The notes: generated by a model not told the origin, from the sequence alone. A stretch of 64,000 nucleotides of DNA from Zychaea mexicana (GCF_025766255.1 NW_026516709.1:1-64000), one strand, 5' to 3'; shown: positions 1-11,900, numbered from the stretch's first letter. Numbers and translations are program-made.

Positions 1-115
1 TTCCTCCACTTCATTCATTTCGCCATCCACCACCTTTTGCTCTTACTTAAAGTAATATCGTTAATAAACCTGAGATCGTGTAGCAGTAATCATTATCTTA
101 CCTTCTTAATATTAG

Positions 116-1164
116 ATGTCTTCCAACAACAACACCCCTAACAACAGCAACACTGACGCGCGCCGTCAGCAACACGCGCAGGATACGGAGCTCGGCCGTA
201 TCAACGCAAGCGTCCTCCTCCTCCAGGATAGCTACAATCTGCAAGCCGAGAATACAATGATGCGACAGCAGTTGGCATCAATGTCAACTTACTTGGCACA
301 ACAGCAGCAACAGCCTACGTCTATGGCAGCACCTGATGTTGACAGACGAAGAGTGGAGGAAGTGCTTGTAAGATTGTCGAGTTTTCATCTTGCCTGGTTT
401 CTAGGACAGTAGAATTAATTCCTTGAGTTGTTAGGCCAAATCCACGCTCGTCATAGCCGGTTTTCGTCCGAGTCTGGTTATCGTTTGGACGAGGACTTTA
501 GATCTGCGCACAATAAGCTGGTCACAAAGATCATCATTGACCACTGCAACGGCGAGGGGGACAGAGGTTGTGTTCTTGGGGACAAGGCCTTACGGGCTAA
601 AGTGCACCAGTACTTTTGCGGCCAGAGGGATGTCGCAAAGCGTAGCCCTGAGCAAAGAGCTGCAATTGCCCTACGCAGTAAGCGCGGCAAACGAGTATGG
701 CAAGTCAGTATCAAGAGAATGTGGTTAAGCAAGAAAAAGAGGTTTAAAGTGGTAAGTGTTTAAAAAGTCTTACTTGTATATATCGCATATTATAGAAAGC
801 CAAAGAGCGCAAGGTCGCTCATACAAGGTATTTGGCCTCTTTGGATGGGCGGTACCTGCATGGTGAGCGCCTTCTGCGTCGTGAGTGTATGTCGCCAGAG
901 CTCTCGGACGGTGAGGCATCAGGCGTGCTTCGCGTTTGCAAGCCGTCGTTTCGAAACAGCAAGGTACATAAGTCCTGCTTTCACATTTTACAGTCAATGT
1001 AATATAGATAAATATAGGTCGATGAGTTCTTTCGTGAGTTGGATGTCTTGATCGACAATGGAAAAAAAAAGAAAGTGGAGAAAAAGGAGAGACGCCCTGG
1101 CCCGGTCTTTGAAGCTGTGCTTGAAGAAAAGGTGTTGGATAATTTGCCCGCTTGGGCTAAATAA
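116..1164 (+). CDS. Four-exon gene of unknown function (296 aa)
   Basis: I do not recognise this gene. Four exons read continuously: 116-367, 428-751, 796-963 and 1018-1164, all joined in phase 0 by GT-AG introns of 60, 44 and 54 bp. The product starts with an Asn/Gln-rich, low-complexity leader of about 80 residues, followed by a basic region (exons 2-3) rich in Arg/Lys with a compact Cys-containing stretch, and ends with a charged tail. An AATAAA overlaps the stop codon. No signal peptide or membrane segment is visible. The gene converges with the decayed gene on the other strand, whose 3' end lies about 45 bp away. Basic composition suggests nucleic-acid contact, but that is inference only. 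The open frame across four exons argues that it is real. Confidence 0.7.
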
Positions 1165-1206
1165 AAGTTTTGTTTTCTCCTTGACAACTACTGCTTTTAT
1201 TTTATT

Positions 1207-2832
1207 TTGTGTTTTTACTTTCTACTACTCTTCTACGTGTTAAAGGAATCACAACGATTTTCGCGGACTTAGGATCTGTTTGGTCACTATATGCAACGAT
1301 TGACACCTGTGAGAATATTCGATGCACCGGCAAGATGGACTGATAATCATCCTGGCCAAAGGTGCTTTTCCATTCCTCGAGACCCTCGTTGGCGAATCGT
1401 TGCTCTGTTGTTTCTGTGCAGTACCAACAGACGTATGCGAAGTAGTGGATGGTAGGGACGCGGTCAATGACAAGTAAATGGCGGATGTAGTATTGGACTT
1501 GTCCTGTCTAGGCAACATCACGGGTACCTTGGATAAAAAGTACCTAGATGTGCGAACCACGGATCGACCTGGCTGTTGCTGATCGATATGTTTGACCAAC
1601 AATTCAATGGTACGTATTTTTTCTACCCTATTGTTGGCAAAGATGCGTCTTTGTTCGTGACTGGCACCATGACTAACTCCTTGTGCATAATGGTTGTTGT
1701 AGTGTTCTAACAAGAGCGTGTAATGCTCTTCCACCAGTCTTGTTGATTGACCGCCTTCCATTGATCAGTATGTATCTCCTGGTAAAGGCTCACAACCGAT
1801 GACGTTTTTACTCGTATCTGAGGACAGTTCGCGGAATGCAAGTGGATCGAACGAGGTAGTGCATGGTTGCTGGAAGGGTCTTTGGGATGTGTTGGCGGAG
1901 GGTATTACCAGCAATGCTGCCAATCAGTACTGAAACAAAGCTGATGAGGTGGACTGCTGCTCGTTCTGATATGTGGTGCAATTGAAACAAGATGAGAAAT
2001 GCAAAAACGAAGATCAGTGGATGGGGGATATGGTCCAATGGATCATTGACAGGTATGTCGATTTCTTAATCTATCTATTATTTTTTCGTTATTATCTCTA
2101 CCTGTATTGATAATAACCTTTTCTCCAAGCGCCAATAACAACGTTTTCTTGTACCTTCTAGATCGTCGATCTCGCCGTTGAACTCTATGTCGATTACCGG
2201 GTTGATGTCGTTCTCGCCTACAGACCCTGTTGCAAGTGGTTCCTCGGGCAGATCAAAATGCTGTATCTCTAGCTCTCCTTCCGGCAGTACCACGCTCTGC
2301 AGTTGCAGTGCCTCGGGATTCTGTGCATTGTTGTCCCCAATGTCGAAATCTCGTTCTCCTTCTCCATTGTTGGAATGGTCAACAGGGCTATCATCTTTTA
2401 TTTACCAAAAGTTGTTTGTATATTAGCTGACCGCATGTCTAAACTGGCAACACATACTCATTCAGGTGTCAAATAATATTAACGTACCATTAGTAGCCAT
2501 TGGAACTTGATCGTCAGTCTCGGTAGCACCGTCAGAAGGCTCACCCATTGCTGTATCACCATCTGGTCCGTGCATATCATGTTAGACCCGTGCAATTCCC
2601 CTTCCTTTGAGCATCACGTTAACACCAACACAATTACAGGCGTACCATTATTTACTCGTAGACCAAGGGCAGCAGCAAGCGTAGCCTGCTGTAAAGCTGC
2701 ATTCTGATGATCAGTATACTGCCGTGGAGTAAGAAGATCATATCGAAACTGTGGATATCGGCTATGGCACAGGTCGCAAAAACACATCATGCTGCGTTCA
2801 GGATTACCGGTGTTAGGATGGGGCATGGACAT
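1207..2832 (-). pseudogene. KDZ/Plavaka-like transposon gene, internally deleted and frameshifted
   Basis: Minus-strand exons can be followed from the ATG at 2832: an N-terminal Cys pair (CFCDLC, near 2785), an acidic linker over two short introns (donors near 2645 and 2490), an intron of about 105 bp (2158 to about 2055), then a hydrophobic segment beginning DHIPHPLIF (2038-1808). Downstream the frame is broken at about 1812, 1700 and 1500. The last part, in the third frame, contains HYFAYV and LPVHRI and ends with a VIPL-type motif near 1230. As I recall, this N-terminal and C-terminal pair is typical of fungal Tnp2/KDZ-like transposon proteins, but the catalytic middle, normally several hundred residues, is missing. 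So it is read as a deletion derivative that later decayed. Family assignment is from memory of motif style and is moderate at best. Confidence 0.45.
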
Positions 2833-3740
2833 GTTGGATAAAAATTCAAAAACGGTAAGTGTGACAGAGGATGATAAGTTTAAATAATCGTACTTTTTTT
2901 CTTCTTCTATATCCTTCTTTTATACAGTATGTTTTTTTTTCTTTTCATCAATCAAAACAAATATTACACATGATGTATAGTGAGCGATGGATATAAATTG
3001 TTGGTTTCTTTATTGATACAGCTTAGCAATGTATTTTCAAGCTTCTTGGCAATGTGCTTTTCATCCAGCAAATATGTATAACTTCTTGAGCGTAAATGAG
3101 CTGCATCAAAAAACGTGTCGGATCAAATTTCTTTGAAAACGTGTAATATATTAGAAATAGAAGCGGCACCACCGTTTTGCTTGGTATTAGCTCTTTTATT
3201 AAATGGTTTTATTATAGAGAATCATTCACATCATCACTCAACTCAAACTTTTGCAAACCACTGCTTTTTTCTCTTTTAATAGCTTTTCTCTTTGCCACTG
3301 TTTTGTTATTAAATTCGCTAGCTTATGCTGCACGCTTTGGATGTGTTTTGTAGTATGCACATAACATAATAACACCCCCAAACTGATTCTCCCCCCAACG
3401 AACGAAGATGCTATTGAACTATTTTTTTGTCTCCACCCCCAAACTACTATTGGACCTGACTATTAACTATTGCTACACTCTTTAAAATTCGGCTTATAAT
3501 ACTACTCCTCATTCCATCATCGCTTGCCATTGAGAAAAAGAATGCCATTACAACCCTTGACTCTTTTTTTCTTCCCTCCGATGTCAGCGCCGGCATGTTT
3601 CGAAATAAAGGGAAAGGATTTCTCTTCTTTATATTTTAAAAACATATAGCAATACACATGCAGCAACGTGTATATACCTACTTTTTTTAACGTCGCAGGT
3701 CATTTTTGCATCCTTATCAGGCGGTGTTCCTCTCCTAAAA
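2833..3740. other. AT-rich spacer without a recognisable gene
   Basis: No open frame longer than about 60 codons that looks coding. Pyrimidine-rich runs and short C-tracts (around 3370-3440) are present. It holds the presumed upstream region of the minus-strand gene ending at 2832 and the approach to the gypsy remnant G1. No LTR could be recognised here. Confidence 0.6.
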
Positions 3741-3750
3741 TTAATTCTTA

Positions 3751-3780
3751 AGAATCAGGTACTTTTTACTACCTGATTCT
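3751..3780. repeat. Perfect 11-bp inverted repeat (hairpin)
   Basis: AGAATCAGGTA (3751-3761) and its exact reverse complement (3770-3780) are separated by the 8-base loop CTTTTTAC. It lies about 100 bp upstream of the first gypsy protease codons. Function unknown; it could belong to the 5' part of the decayed retroelement G1 or be an independent short palindrome. Confidence 0.8.
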
Positions 3781-3880
3781 TCTGCAGTTTGCGCAGTGCC
3801 AGGACATGTAGGTGCTACAGTGCACTTTAGAGGAAGACAGTTAGTACTTTGATTCCTTAATATCAATAAAAGAATCCAAT

Positions 3881-4189
3881 TTGCCACTGTATTCTATGCT
3901 GTGCAATAGTCGTGCTGTTAATGCGTTGATTGACTCTAGTGCTACTGGCTCGTATGTCTCAGCTAGAATTGCCGCTGGTTTGCCTGCTCGCTCGGTGGTT
4001 GGTCGCAAGGTCGAAACTGCCAGTGGTTATGTACTGTCAACTTCCAGTCAAGCCACGCTAACATTGAACGCTCAAAGTTACGAGCATCAGGCGGATGCGT
4101 ACATGCTCAACACCAAGTTTGACATCATCCTCGGTCGCGATTGGCTCAAAGCCGTACAGCCAGTGTCCGATTGGGAGCAAGACACATAG
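3881..4189 (+). pseudogene. Ty3/gypsy G1 aspartic protease fragment, active site altered
   Basis: A retropepsin-like segment: the expected D-S/T-G-A triad region reads ALIDSSATGSYVS, so the catalytic glycine is replaced by Ser (GGT/GGC to AGT is one G-to-A change). A later ILGRDWL motif matches the usual end of the protease fold. No gag is visible upstream. It is followed after 4190 by a decayed linker and then by the RT of the same element in the same orientation. It would have processed Gag-Pol; here it is a relic. Confidence 0.75.
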
Positions 4190-4406
4190 AGTATTAGTAA
4201 GGGCTCTCATACTTATGCCCTTAAACCTCGCCACACACACCAAGTCCCTGAGCTCTCTTACCTACTGTCACATCTTCAAGTCTAACGCTTAGAACGCAGT
4301 AAGGGGATTGATGAAGTGTTTGTATGCTACGTCCAGACAGAAGACGCTTAAGACAAGCTAACAACCAATGACTACTTCAGGACATCCCTAGTCAAAGACT
4401 TTGGAG

Positions 4407-4716
4407 ATGTGGGATGTTAATTCATATTTATTAACTGTCAAGCGTTCTAGTAAATTTCTAATTTCATTGAAATTTATCTGAACTTAAGGCAGCGACTGTA
4501 AAGGTCTAGCTTATATGTTTAAATAGAAATGGTTATATGCGTTCCAGATTAAACACATTTATATAAAACATAATATTTAGAATTATTATAATAAAAAATT
4601 AAAAAATTTAATTTGTTTTTATTTTTATTATTTATAATTCACCGTTAATATTAATTAGTTAAAGTTCTAACAAATCAAAATTTGTTGAACATTTAATTAT
4701 TAATGATTAACTCCTA
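4407..4716. repeat. AT-rich interspersed repeat, copy 1 (inside gypsy G1 pol)
   Basis: About 310 bp, very AT-rich, starting near GTTAATTCAT and ending near AATGATTAAC, which are imperfect inverted ends. The inner segment GACTGTAAAGGTCTAGC, and a later stretch ending in TTGTTGAACATTTAATTATTAATGATTAACTCC-like sequence, recur at 44711-45027. The G1 reading frame on the left (KDFGDV) resumes on the right (LPGLLPDRGVQH), so this is an insertion into pol. It has no coding capacity; a MITE-like element is the simplest reading. Exact ends and target duplication are not resolved. Confidence 0.65.
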
Positions 4717-4734
4717 TGTTCCATGAATAATTAC

Positions 4735-6060
4735 CTGGATTACTACCAGACCGTGGTGTCCAGCACGTCATTGACACCGAAGATGCTGACCCCGTCTCCT
4801 GAAATCCCTACAAGATGAGCCCACTCAAGTTAGATAAGCTGCGTCAACAGCTGAAAGAGTTGCTTGACTTGAAGCTCATTCGCCCAAGCTCATCGCCTTA
4901 GGGTGCACCTGTTCTGTTTGTATGCAAGAAAGATAGGTCTATGCATATGTGCGTTGACTACCGTGCAGTAAACCATTTAACTCGTCGTAACACACACCCA
5001 CTGCTGCGTATCGACAAATGTCTCGAATGATTGGCCAATGCTCGCCAGTTCACAAGCCTTGACCTCAAGAGCGGCTACTACCAAGTATGTATTCGACCGG
5101 AGGATGAGGACAAGACAGCCTTCAGCACTTGATACAGCCAGTACAGCTAGAAAGTTTTGCCATTTGGCCTACGAAATTCGCCACCGGTTTTTCAAGCCAT
5201 GATGAATAAGGCACTGGGAGATAGCCTCGATACGTGCTGCCTCGTGTACTTGGACGATCTTCTCATCTTTAGCACGAGTGATGATGAAGAAGCGCACCTA
5301 CAAGACGTTTGACGGGTACTCAAGAAACTGCATGAGGCGAAGCTGGTAGCCAACTTGAAAAAGTGTGAATTCAACAAGACCGAGTTGGAGTTCGTTGGTT
5401 ATCAAGTGTCTGCTCAAGGAATACGGCCATCCACGAAAAAGGTGCAAGCAATTCAAGACTGGCCGGTACCGACAAATGTACAAGAAGTACAGCAATTCGT
5501 GGGGTTGGCAAGCTATTACTGACGATTTTTAAAAGGCTTCAGTACACTGGCGGCACCTTTGACGGATTTGACGAAGGGTACAGGAGCGAAGAAAAGGGCG
5601 ATTGTGTGGACGCCTGAGTGCCAATAGGTTTTTGACACAATCAAGGCCAGAATGTATGACGCGCCCATCCTGATGCCACCTAATCCGGACAAGCCGTACA
5701 TGATCGAGACTGATATGTCCGACTTTAGTGCTGGTGCTGTACTATTGCAAGAAGGATCCGATGGTCTCCCGCATCCTCTAGTGCTCGAATCTAAAAAATT
5801 CTCATCTGTAGAACGATCATACCCTGTACAAGAAAGAGAAATGCTCGCTATCCTTCACGCCTTACGAATGTGGTGTTGTTTTATTGACAGGCGATAGTAT
5901 ACTATATACTCGGACCATTACCCGCTGAAGTATTTCTAGTCTAAGACAAAACCAACGCCACGGCTAATGCGATGGATAGCCGATATAGAGCTCTATGACC
6001 CAGACATCCAATACAAACCTGGTAAAAGCAACCATGTACCCGATTTGTTATCAAGACGGG
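4735..6060 (+). pseudogene. Ty3/gypsy G1 reverse transcriptase and RNase H, many nonsense codons
   Basis: In one frame the RT can be read from PDRGVQHVIDT through SLDLKSGYYQV, LPFGLRNSPPVFQ, the catalytic YLDD (about 5249-5260) and FVGYQVSAQGI, then RNase H (ETDMSDFSAGAVLLQ, about 5707) and the typical YKPGKSNHVPDLLSR end. At least nine stops interrupt it (for example near 4800, 4900, 5026, 5130, 5151, 5310, 5519, 5627 and 5895). Most are TGA where Arg (CGA) is expected in this family, or TAG where Gln or Trp is expected. That pattern fits C-to-T or G-to-A transitions. Polymerase and RNase H of a dead element, no longer translatable. Confidence 0.85.
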
Positions 6061-6220
6061 ATGGCCCGATTGCTGTCACCAAAAAACCAAGCTTGGAACC
6101 CGAATTGCTCTACGCACTCAAGGCGGTGCAGGAATCAGACTGGCCAAAATTCTATGCTTTTGCCGAGGACCAGAAGCCAGCAGTCTACAAAGATTTACTA
6201 GAAAACACCAAGATAAGTTT

Positions 6221-7399
6221 GTGGTATGGAACGCTCAAGTCTACTGCAAGGTCCGAGTCGGTAACACTACCCAAGAAGTGCACTACGTCTTATTCGCTCG
6301 CTGCGCCGATTTAGTCGAGCAGTTTCACCGCGCTTTTGCGCAGGCGCAGAAAACAATGGTATATGATTTGATGTGCAAACGATGGTGGTGGCCTAATATG
6401 CGTGCGGACATCGAAGAATGGTTAGCCTCCTGCCAGCAATGCAAACTTGCTGCCACTGCTGATTGCCATATCCACCATGCACCAATGAGGCCTCTGGAAG
6501 TGCCACCCATATTATCTCAATGGCATTTGGATTTTGTTGGTGAATTACTTACTACCATCAATGGCAACTGCTGGTTACTTGTGGCCGTAGACTATGCCAC
6601 GAACTGGACCATCGCTCGTGCTGTACTGGATGCAACTGGTGAAGCAATTGCCAACTTCATTTATGAAGAGATCGTACTACCGTTCTCTTGCCTGGTCGAA
6701 ATCTTGACAGATCGTGCACTAATTTTATGTCCAAGGTCCTCACGTACTATTTGGGCCGCTTCAAGGTCAAACATATCTTGTCAAACAAATGTTACGCAAG
6801 TATATGCAAGAGGAAATCCTTCGTTGGGATCAATTCGTCCAGCCTACCGTGTCCGAAAACACTGTACGTCCGGTTTTTCACTATACCTTTTGGCATATGG
6901 TGTTGAGCCAATATTATCAGGTGACCATTTGCCCCTTTTTTTGCTACTACCTGAATCAAACACAGACGACGCTCCCATCGTTTCCGGCCGTGTCCCTGAG
7001 GTCCGCCGACTGTGCGAAACGAGGTTACTTGCAGAAAGCCGCCTCAAGAAAAACACTGCCAAGGACAAGGCGTGCTGGGATGCCCTACTCAAGCCACAAC
7101 AATTTGCTGTGGGTGACCATGTCTTGATGCAGTACGAGAACAAATTGAGCCTCGAGCTCAACTGGAAGGGACCATATAAGATTCTGGCTGTAAAACTAGA
7201 TACGGATATCTACTAGCTGCAAGATTCACAAGGACAAGTCTATAATTCCTGGGTCTACACAGATCACCTCCACCCGATACATGTTGTGTCAAAGATCCCT
7301 GACGAGTCTTGGTACGCCCCCACACTCACTCGTGCAGCCAAACGCCGTTACCTCGATGCTGCGGGTCAGATCGCTTTGTTGCTCGAGGATGATCAATAG
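6221..7399 (+). pseudogene. Ty3/gypsy G1 integrase, internally deleted
   Basis: Starts in the zinc-binding region (H..H then SCQQCK, about 6400-6450), continues into the integrase core (WHLDFVGELL with the first Asp, about 6520) and the second Asp region in a shifted frame (about 6705-6780). The expected HPRTNGKVER-type glutamate segment is missing near 6780-6790, so a deletion plus frameshift removed the third catalytic residue. A GPY-like C-terminal segment (LNWKGPYKILAV) is visible at about 7150-7190, with a frame break after it; the coding remnant ends at about 7399. Confidence 0.8.
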
Positions 7400-7402
7400 T
7401 CT

Positions 7403-7462
7403 GCGGAGGGGATATTGTCATAGCGAAATTGACCAGCCTTAAATTATTCTGTTTTGACGGCG
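7403..7462 (+). other. Polypurine tract and start of a truncated 3' LTR of G1
   Basis: GCGGAGGGGA (7403-7412) directly follows the integrase C-terminus and is a good polypurine tract. TGTCATAG starting at 7416 would be the first bases of the 3' LTR. The LTR appears cut within about 50 bp by the next fragment on the minus strand, and no matching 5' LTR was found upstream of 3881. Confidence 0.5.
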
Positions 7463-7660
7463 CTAATGAGTTTCTGTAGGCAAATGTGGCATGATTCTAT
7501 CGCACCATTGACGGTATTCCGTTTGCTTGTTAACATAGGTTTTCTTCATATTGGCTAGGCGTGCTTCGAGTGCTTCATGGTGTGTTTCATTCATAGATTC
7601 ATGCATAGCCGTTTGTGAGGCCTGATACGTAGAGGAGTTGGCAGTGGTGTTAAGAGACAT
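7463..7660 (-). pseudogene. N-terminal fragment of a Crypton-like (Ndc10/tyrosine-recombinase) protein
   Basis: Sixty-five codons from the ATG at 7660, with a TATAAATA-type box about 80-90 bp upstream (near 7755-7770). The segment KKTYVNKQTEYRQWC resembles the first helix of fungal Crypton/Ndc10-like proteins as I remember them. The frame ends exactly where the G1 LTR remnant starts, so the rest is lost. The longer ORF to 7804 begins with an Ile/Phe-rich run that overlaps the presumed promoter, hence the shorter start. Weak evidence; it could be an unrelated small protein. Confidence 0.3.
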
Positions 7661-7804
7661 AATTGACAAAGATGTGTTAGAAAAAAGTGTAGAGCTTGAA
7701 AAGTTGGAAATGTATTGCAAAAAAATAAAGGCAACATTTTTGAGAATAGTAAACAGTCTTTTATTTATATCATTTGTGATAGCAAAGAAAACACTGATGC
7801 TCAT

Positions 7805-8050
7805 CTAATTGAGAATGAGTCAATGTACATGTTATTGTATTGCTACTACTATGCTTGTTGAGCCTAAGGATGTATGGCATGTCAAAGGCATATACAAGAT
7901 GTGGCATAAATGATTCATAGCGGTGACCTAGTGCGTACTCAATTTTTTTCTACAATGTGATTATTGTATGTAAGGTCACAATTTGGCTGGTGACTCAGTT
8001 TTGTGTCCCAAGCCAATCCCCGAAGATAACTCCTTATTATATTATATTAT
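7805..8050. other. Spacer, nothing recognised
   Basis: Mixed-composition DNA ending in a short TTATATTATATTATATAA run just before the GC-rich Helitron end. No coding frame or repeat was recognised. Confidence 0.6.
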
Positions 8051-8051
8051 A

Positions 8052-8197
8052 TAAACTGGTCCCTCCGCTTCGCTTCCGGACGATGTGAGCCCCTCCGCTT
8101 CGCTGCGTGTCAGCATCTGTCCTCCAGGGACCAGTTTACTGGGGCTCTGCCCCAGACCCCGGGTGGGGGGCAAAGCCCCCCTACCGCCCCCCAAGTG
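8052..8197. repeat. GC-rich hairpin module at the 3' end of Helitron H1
   Basis: Within an AT-rich surround lie: a perfect 13-bp inverted repeat (8052-8064 with 8126-8138) bracketing two CCGCTTCGCT-like segments; a hairpin CTGGGGC-TCT-GCCCCAG (8139-8155); and a hairpin GGGGGGC-AAA-GCCCCCC (8165-8181). Read on the minus strand, the 8139-8155 hairpin is followed by TAAA and then CTGGT, the classic Helitron 3' end (hairpin plus CTRR, host T after it). The same architecture with different arm sequence occurs beside Helitron H2 at 34321-34442. Confidence 0.75.
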
Positions 8198-8380
8198 TTC
8201 TTCAAACAATGCTGAAAATATGTTCTCAAAGTATTCTGCTTAAAAGTGATGTCGAAAACAGTTGTGGAAATTGTTTTTATTGTTTGGTTAAAAAAAGGAT
8301 ACCGTCACTGCTTTAAAAAATGCCCAAAGTTAATACTTCATACACAGTAAGAATATTTGTATGATTTTACCGTGTCAACG

Positions 8381-8683
8381 CTAATTACCCGAGTTAATGC
8401 ATTCCGTACTCTCAGATGATTCATGCCCAACACATCGGCAATCCTCGCAAATAATGAGGTGGTCGTGTAATTCGATGTACACCTCGCAACTGAACAGATC
8501 GTGTTCAGTTTCTTCGCAAAATTTACACGTTAGAATTTTCAAAGGTGGAATTCTCTTGCTCTTGAAATGGGTCTTAGACATTTTGTTGAGATAGAAAACT
8601 TTGGACATTATGAAAGATGCGATGGTTACACGCTCAATCAAGCTCGCTCTACTTACTAAAGCAAAGACCGAAACCCAATTCAT
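8381..8683 (-). CDS. Small double CCHC zinc-knuckle protein inside Helitron H1
   Basis: A 100-codon minus-strand frame between the helicase stop and the Helitron 3' end. Its C-terminal half holds CKFCEETEHDLFSC, an exact C-x2-C-x4-H-x4-C knuckle, and a second Cys/His cluster CEDCRCVGHESSESTEC (C-x2-C-x4-H-x7-C). ATGs at 8683, 8611 and 8581 are possible; the last gives 66 residues and keeps both clusters. CCHC knuckles bind single-stranded nucleic acid, so an accessory role in rolling-circle transposition is possible but inferred. It could also be a fragment of a former longer gene. No counterpart was seen beside H2. Confidence 0.5.
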   Translation of the reverse strand: MNWVSVFALVSRASLIERVTIASFIMSKVFYLNKMSKTHFKSKRIPPLKILTCKFCEETEHDLFSCEVYIELHDHLIICEDCRCVGHESSESTECINSGN

Positions 8684-8921
8684 TGTTACGGTCTAGAGAT
8701 GCTTTTGCTAATATGACATTGATGATCATATTTGCGTCCCCCCAACACCCCCTCTAAACCCGAACCCCAACCTAATTATATTGTATTTTAGAATCAAAAA
8801 ACAGGGCGACAGATGATGCTTGACAGTGGAATAGAAAGAAATAGATGGATAATAATAATAATGGAAATAACAGAAAAAAAAGAAATCTATATTGTGATGA
8901 TGGGTAGCACAGCGTAAAGCT
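8684..8921 (-). other. 3' untranslated part of Helitron H1
   Basis: Non-coding, with a C-rich block CCCCCTCTAAACCCGAA-like (8745-8763) that recurs in near-identical form beside Helitron H2 (about 34447-34463). An AATAATAATAATGG run follows. It may contain transcript-end signals of the Rep-helicase gene. Confidence 0.5.
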
Positions 8922-11900
8922 TTACTCGTCGGTGGTAGTGGGTTGTGTGTGTTGTGATGGTTGTGATGGTTGTGTTTGCGGTTGTGGAGGAGGATTTAGA
9001 AGCACCTCATGGTAGACAATGTTGATAGTGGAAGCTGTATTGAGGTCGGTAATGTTTTGAAGGTCGATGGCAATGCGGATGTTATTTGGGTTGGTGGCGC
9101 GGGAAAGTGCAACATACAGTTGACCATGCACAAACACAGGTTCTTGAAGGCGAATGCCAACATATTCTAATGTTTGGCCTTGCGCTTTGTGAATGGTCAT
9201 TGCGAAGGCCGGGCGGACAGGGAATTGACGGCGCGAAAGGATGAAAGGATAATCACCCTCAGCAGTACACATATAGATGCGAGGGAGATAATGCACTTGC
9301 CCTGCATGGCCTTGATCGATTCGCTTAACAGCAATCGAATGGTCGAGAAGACGGGTGACAAAAACTTTTGTGCCGTTGCACAGACCTGCATCAGGATTGA
9401 TGTTGCGCAAAAGCACCAATGGCATACCCACTTTGAGCTGCAGAGAATGGGATAGAAGTCCACTGGCACTCAAACTGTTGAGGAATTCAACGGGATAGTT
9501 GGCTCGAGCATAGTCAGGGTCATCCGCATCGACAATTCGATCAGTAGAGTTATACTCTCTGCCTTCGCCAGGGAAAAGTGTGTACGCTGTTTCATTAATG
9601 TCGTCAACGTCAACGTTTTTAGCGGCTAAAATAGCGCGGCCATGGTAGTGCTCTGGTTGCGGATCAAAAGCTCGAATGGATGGATACACGACATCAATGA
9701 GTGACATAGTGTCACTTGCATCCATACGCCATTCTGCAGGAATCTGAACAGCTTCAGTATAAGGTGGCTGCCCATCACCGATTGCAAGGAGGGTATCAGC
9801 AAATGCAGCAGCATCAGGGCCAGCCTGACGCACGCGCATATTGACAGTGAGGTGCAAGACCTGGACATGATTCTCCCAAAAGGTAGCTGAACGGATGGTC
9901 TCGCCTACTATCTCTGAACGTGTACCCCTCTTGACAACAGGAAGCACTTGACGGAAATCGCCACCAAACACCACGACCTTGCCACCAAAAGGAATCTGTC
10001 CATATACTGGATCAATGGCGCCCATGATGTCACGCAATGACCGGTCGACAGCCTCAAAATTGTGCTTACTGCACATAACAGCCTCATCCCAAATAATGAG
10101 AGAGGCTTGTTGTACCAGATATGCATGTGGTCCACCAAGACGAAGGTTACATGTCGTATCAGCATCAGCGTTTATAGGAATCTTAAAACGACTGTGCGCG
10201 GTACGGCCACCAGGAAGCAGAATTGCAGCAATACCCGATGTAGCAACAGGCAGTGCTATTTCACCACGCGATCGGACACAGCTCAACAGCGTTTTAAACA
10301 ACTGCGATTTGCCAGTACCACCGGCTCCATTCACAAAGAAAACGCGAGAGAAGTAGTGTGGAGCGAAAACATCCATTGCATTGGTGATAGCATCATATGC
10401 AGCTTGCTGTTCGTCGTTGAGAGTAGGTAGCAGCGTTTGCAGGATGCGATTCTGCTCATTCACCTCATATTCACGACCTTCAAGGAGTGCCAGACCTTCA
10501 AGGCGTAGTAGCAGATCCAGCTCGGTCACAAAGGTCTGCAGCAACGACGGAAACTCGGAGAGATGATGACTGGTGACCTGCAACCGGGTCTCAATGTCAC
10601 CAAGGGTGCGCTGGTAGATCTGTTCGAGTTGTTGCTCAGACAATTCGGCTTCATTGGGAATAGAGAGCGTCCTGCACATCTCAAAGAAGTAGTCGTCTGC
10701 CATACACTCGCAATAGGTGGTCCACAGGGATGCTGGGTCAGCAGGAGAGCAGTTCGTCAGAATATAGACAAAAAGCTGTCTAATTGCTGCAGCTGATGGG
10801 GCAACCTGGACAACCTCAGCCATACAGCGATCCCATTCCTCGTCGGACTCCAGAAGGCCACAGGCAACAGCAGCTTCCTAGAACGTCGCATATGTTGTTC
10901 CCTCATACTGCCTCAGAGAAACAAAACTAGTGGGAGCACGGACAGACAGCAGAAGGAGGCGAAGGCAATATAATTCCATGTTCGAGAGGGAAGCATGGAA
11001 TATATGCGTAACAACATTTTGGACGGGAGGGTTGGTGCGAGGATTCCAACGGCGATTTCTGTTGTCCCAGGTGTAGTGGCATAGGATCTCTGAGTAAAGA
11101 TACTCTTCTGTTGCACGATTTTCGCTGTAAAGGCGGAAAAAGGCAAGAAGCTTAGTGCCGGATTCTGCCGCGTCACGCGCTGCACGAACTTCCTGTGGTG
11201 TCATATCGTCACGTAGATTGACAATCTGTTCGCCAGGTAAGTGAAGGTCCAAACGTACGACTGTTGGATAGTGCATATGCACATCAAACTCGAACGTACG
11301 ATGGATAGCCTCGCACGGACCAATGTATCGAGCGTTTTGAAACTGCTCTACTTCATTGACCGGCTCGGCAGCGGCATTATCGGTATTGGTGGTGGTTGTG
11401 GTGGCGGTTGCGGTGGTTTGTATTTGTGCTCGGTCGGTGCCCTTGGTGATGTATTTGCACAAATACTTGATGGCGCGGTTGGATGTGCAAATTTCAACGT
11501 TAATGTGTGCATCGTACTTGTGGCTAAGGTAGGGGTTGTACGGCACAACATGTCGGTTGTCGGCGAGAAAGTTGGAAGTAGGGAAGAGGTGGCGGTTTTG
11601 TTGATTTTCACGGCGTCGGTAGATGGGATATCCATCTCGGTTGACGCGTGTCTCGTTGGTAAATGGTTTTGGATAGCCTTGTGAGCACCGGTTATCCTTC
11701 ATGCACACAGCATTGGTGCCTGGACCACATGGGCCGTGTATCATGCACGCTGTCACCGTGCGATACAACTGTGGTTGTGTGACGGGATTCGGCAACTCAG
11801 CAGATACAAATTGGTCGTAGTCGGTGGGGTTGCGTGGACGGTCTTCTTGCTCCAAAATGACCAGGATATGGACGTGCGGCAAACCACGCTTCTGGAACTC

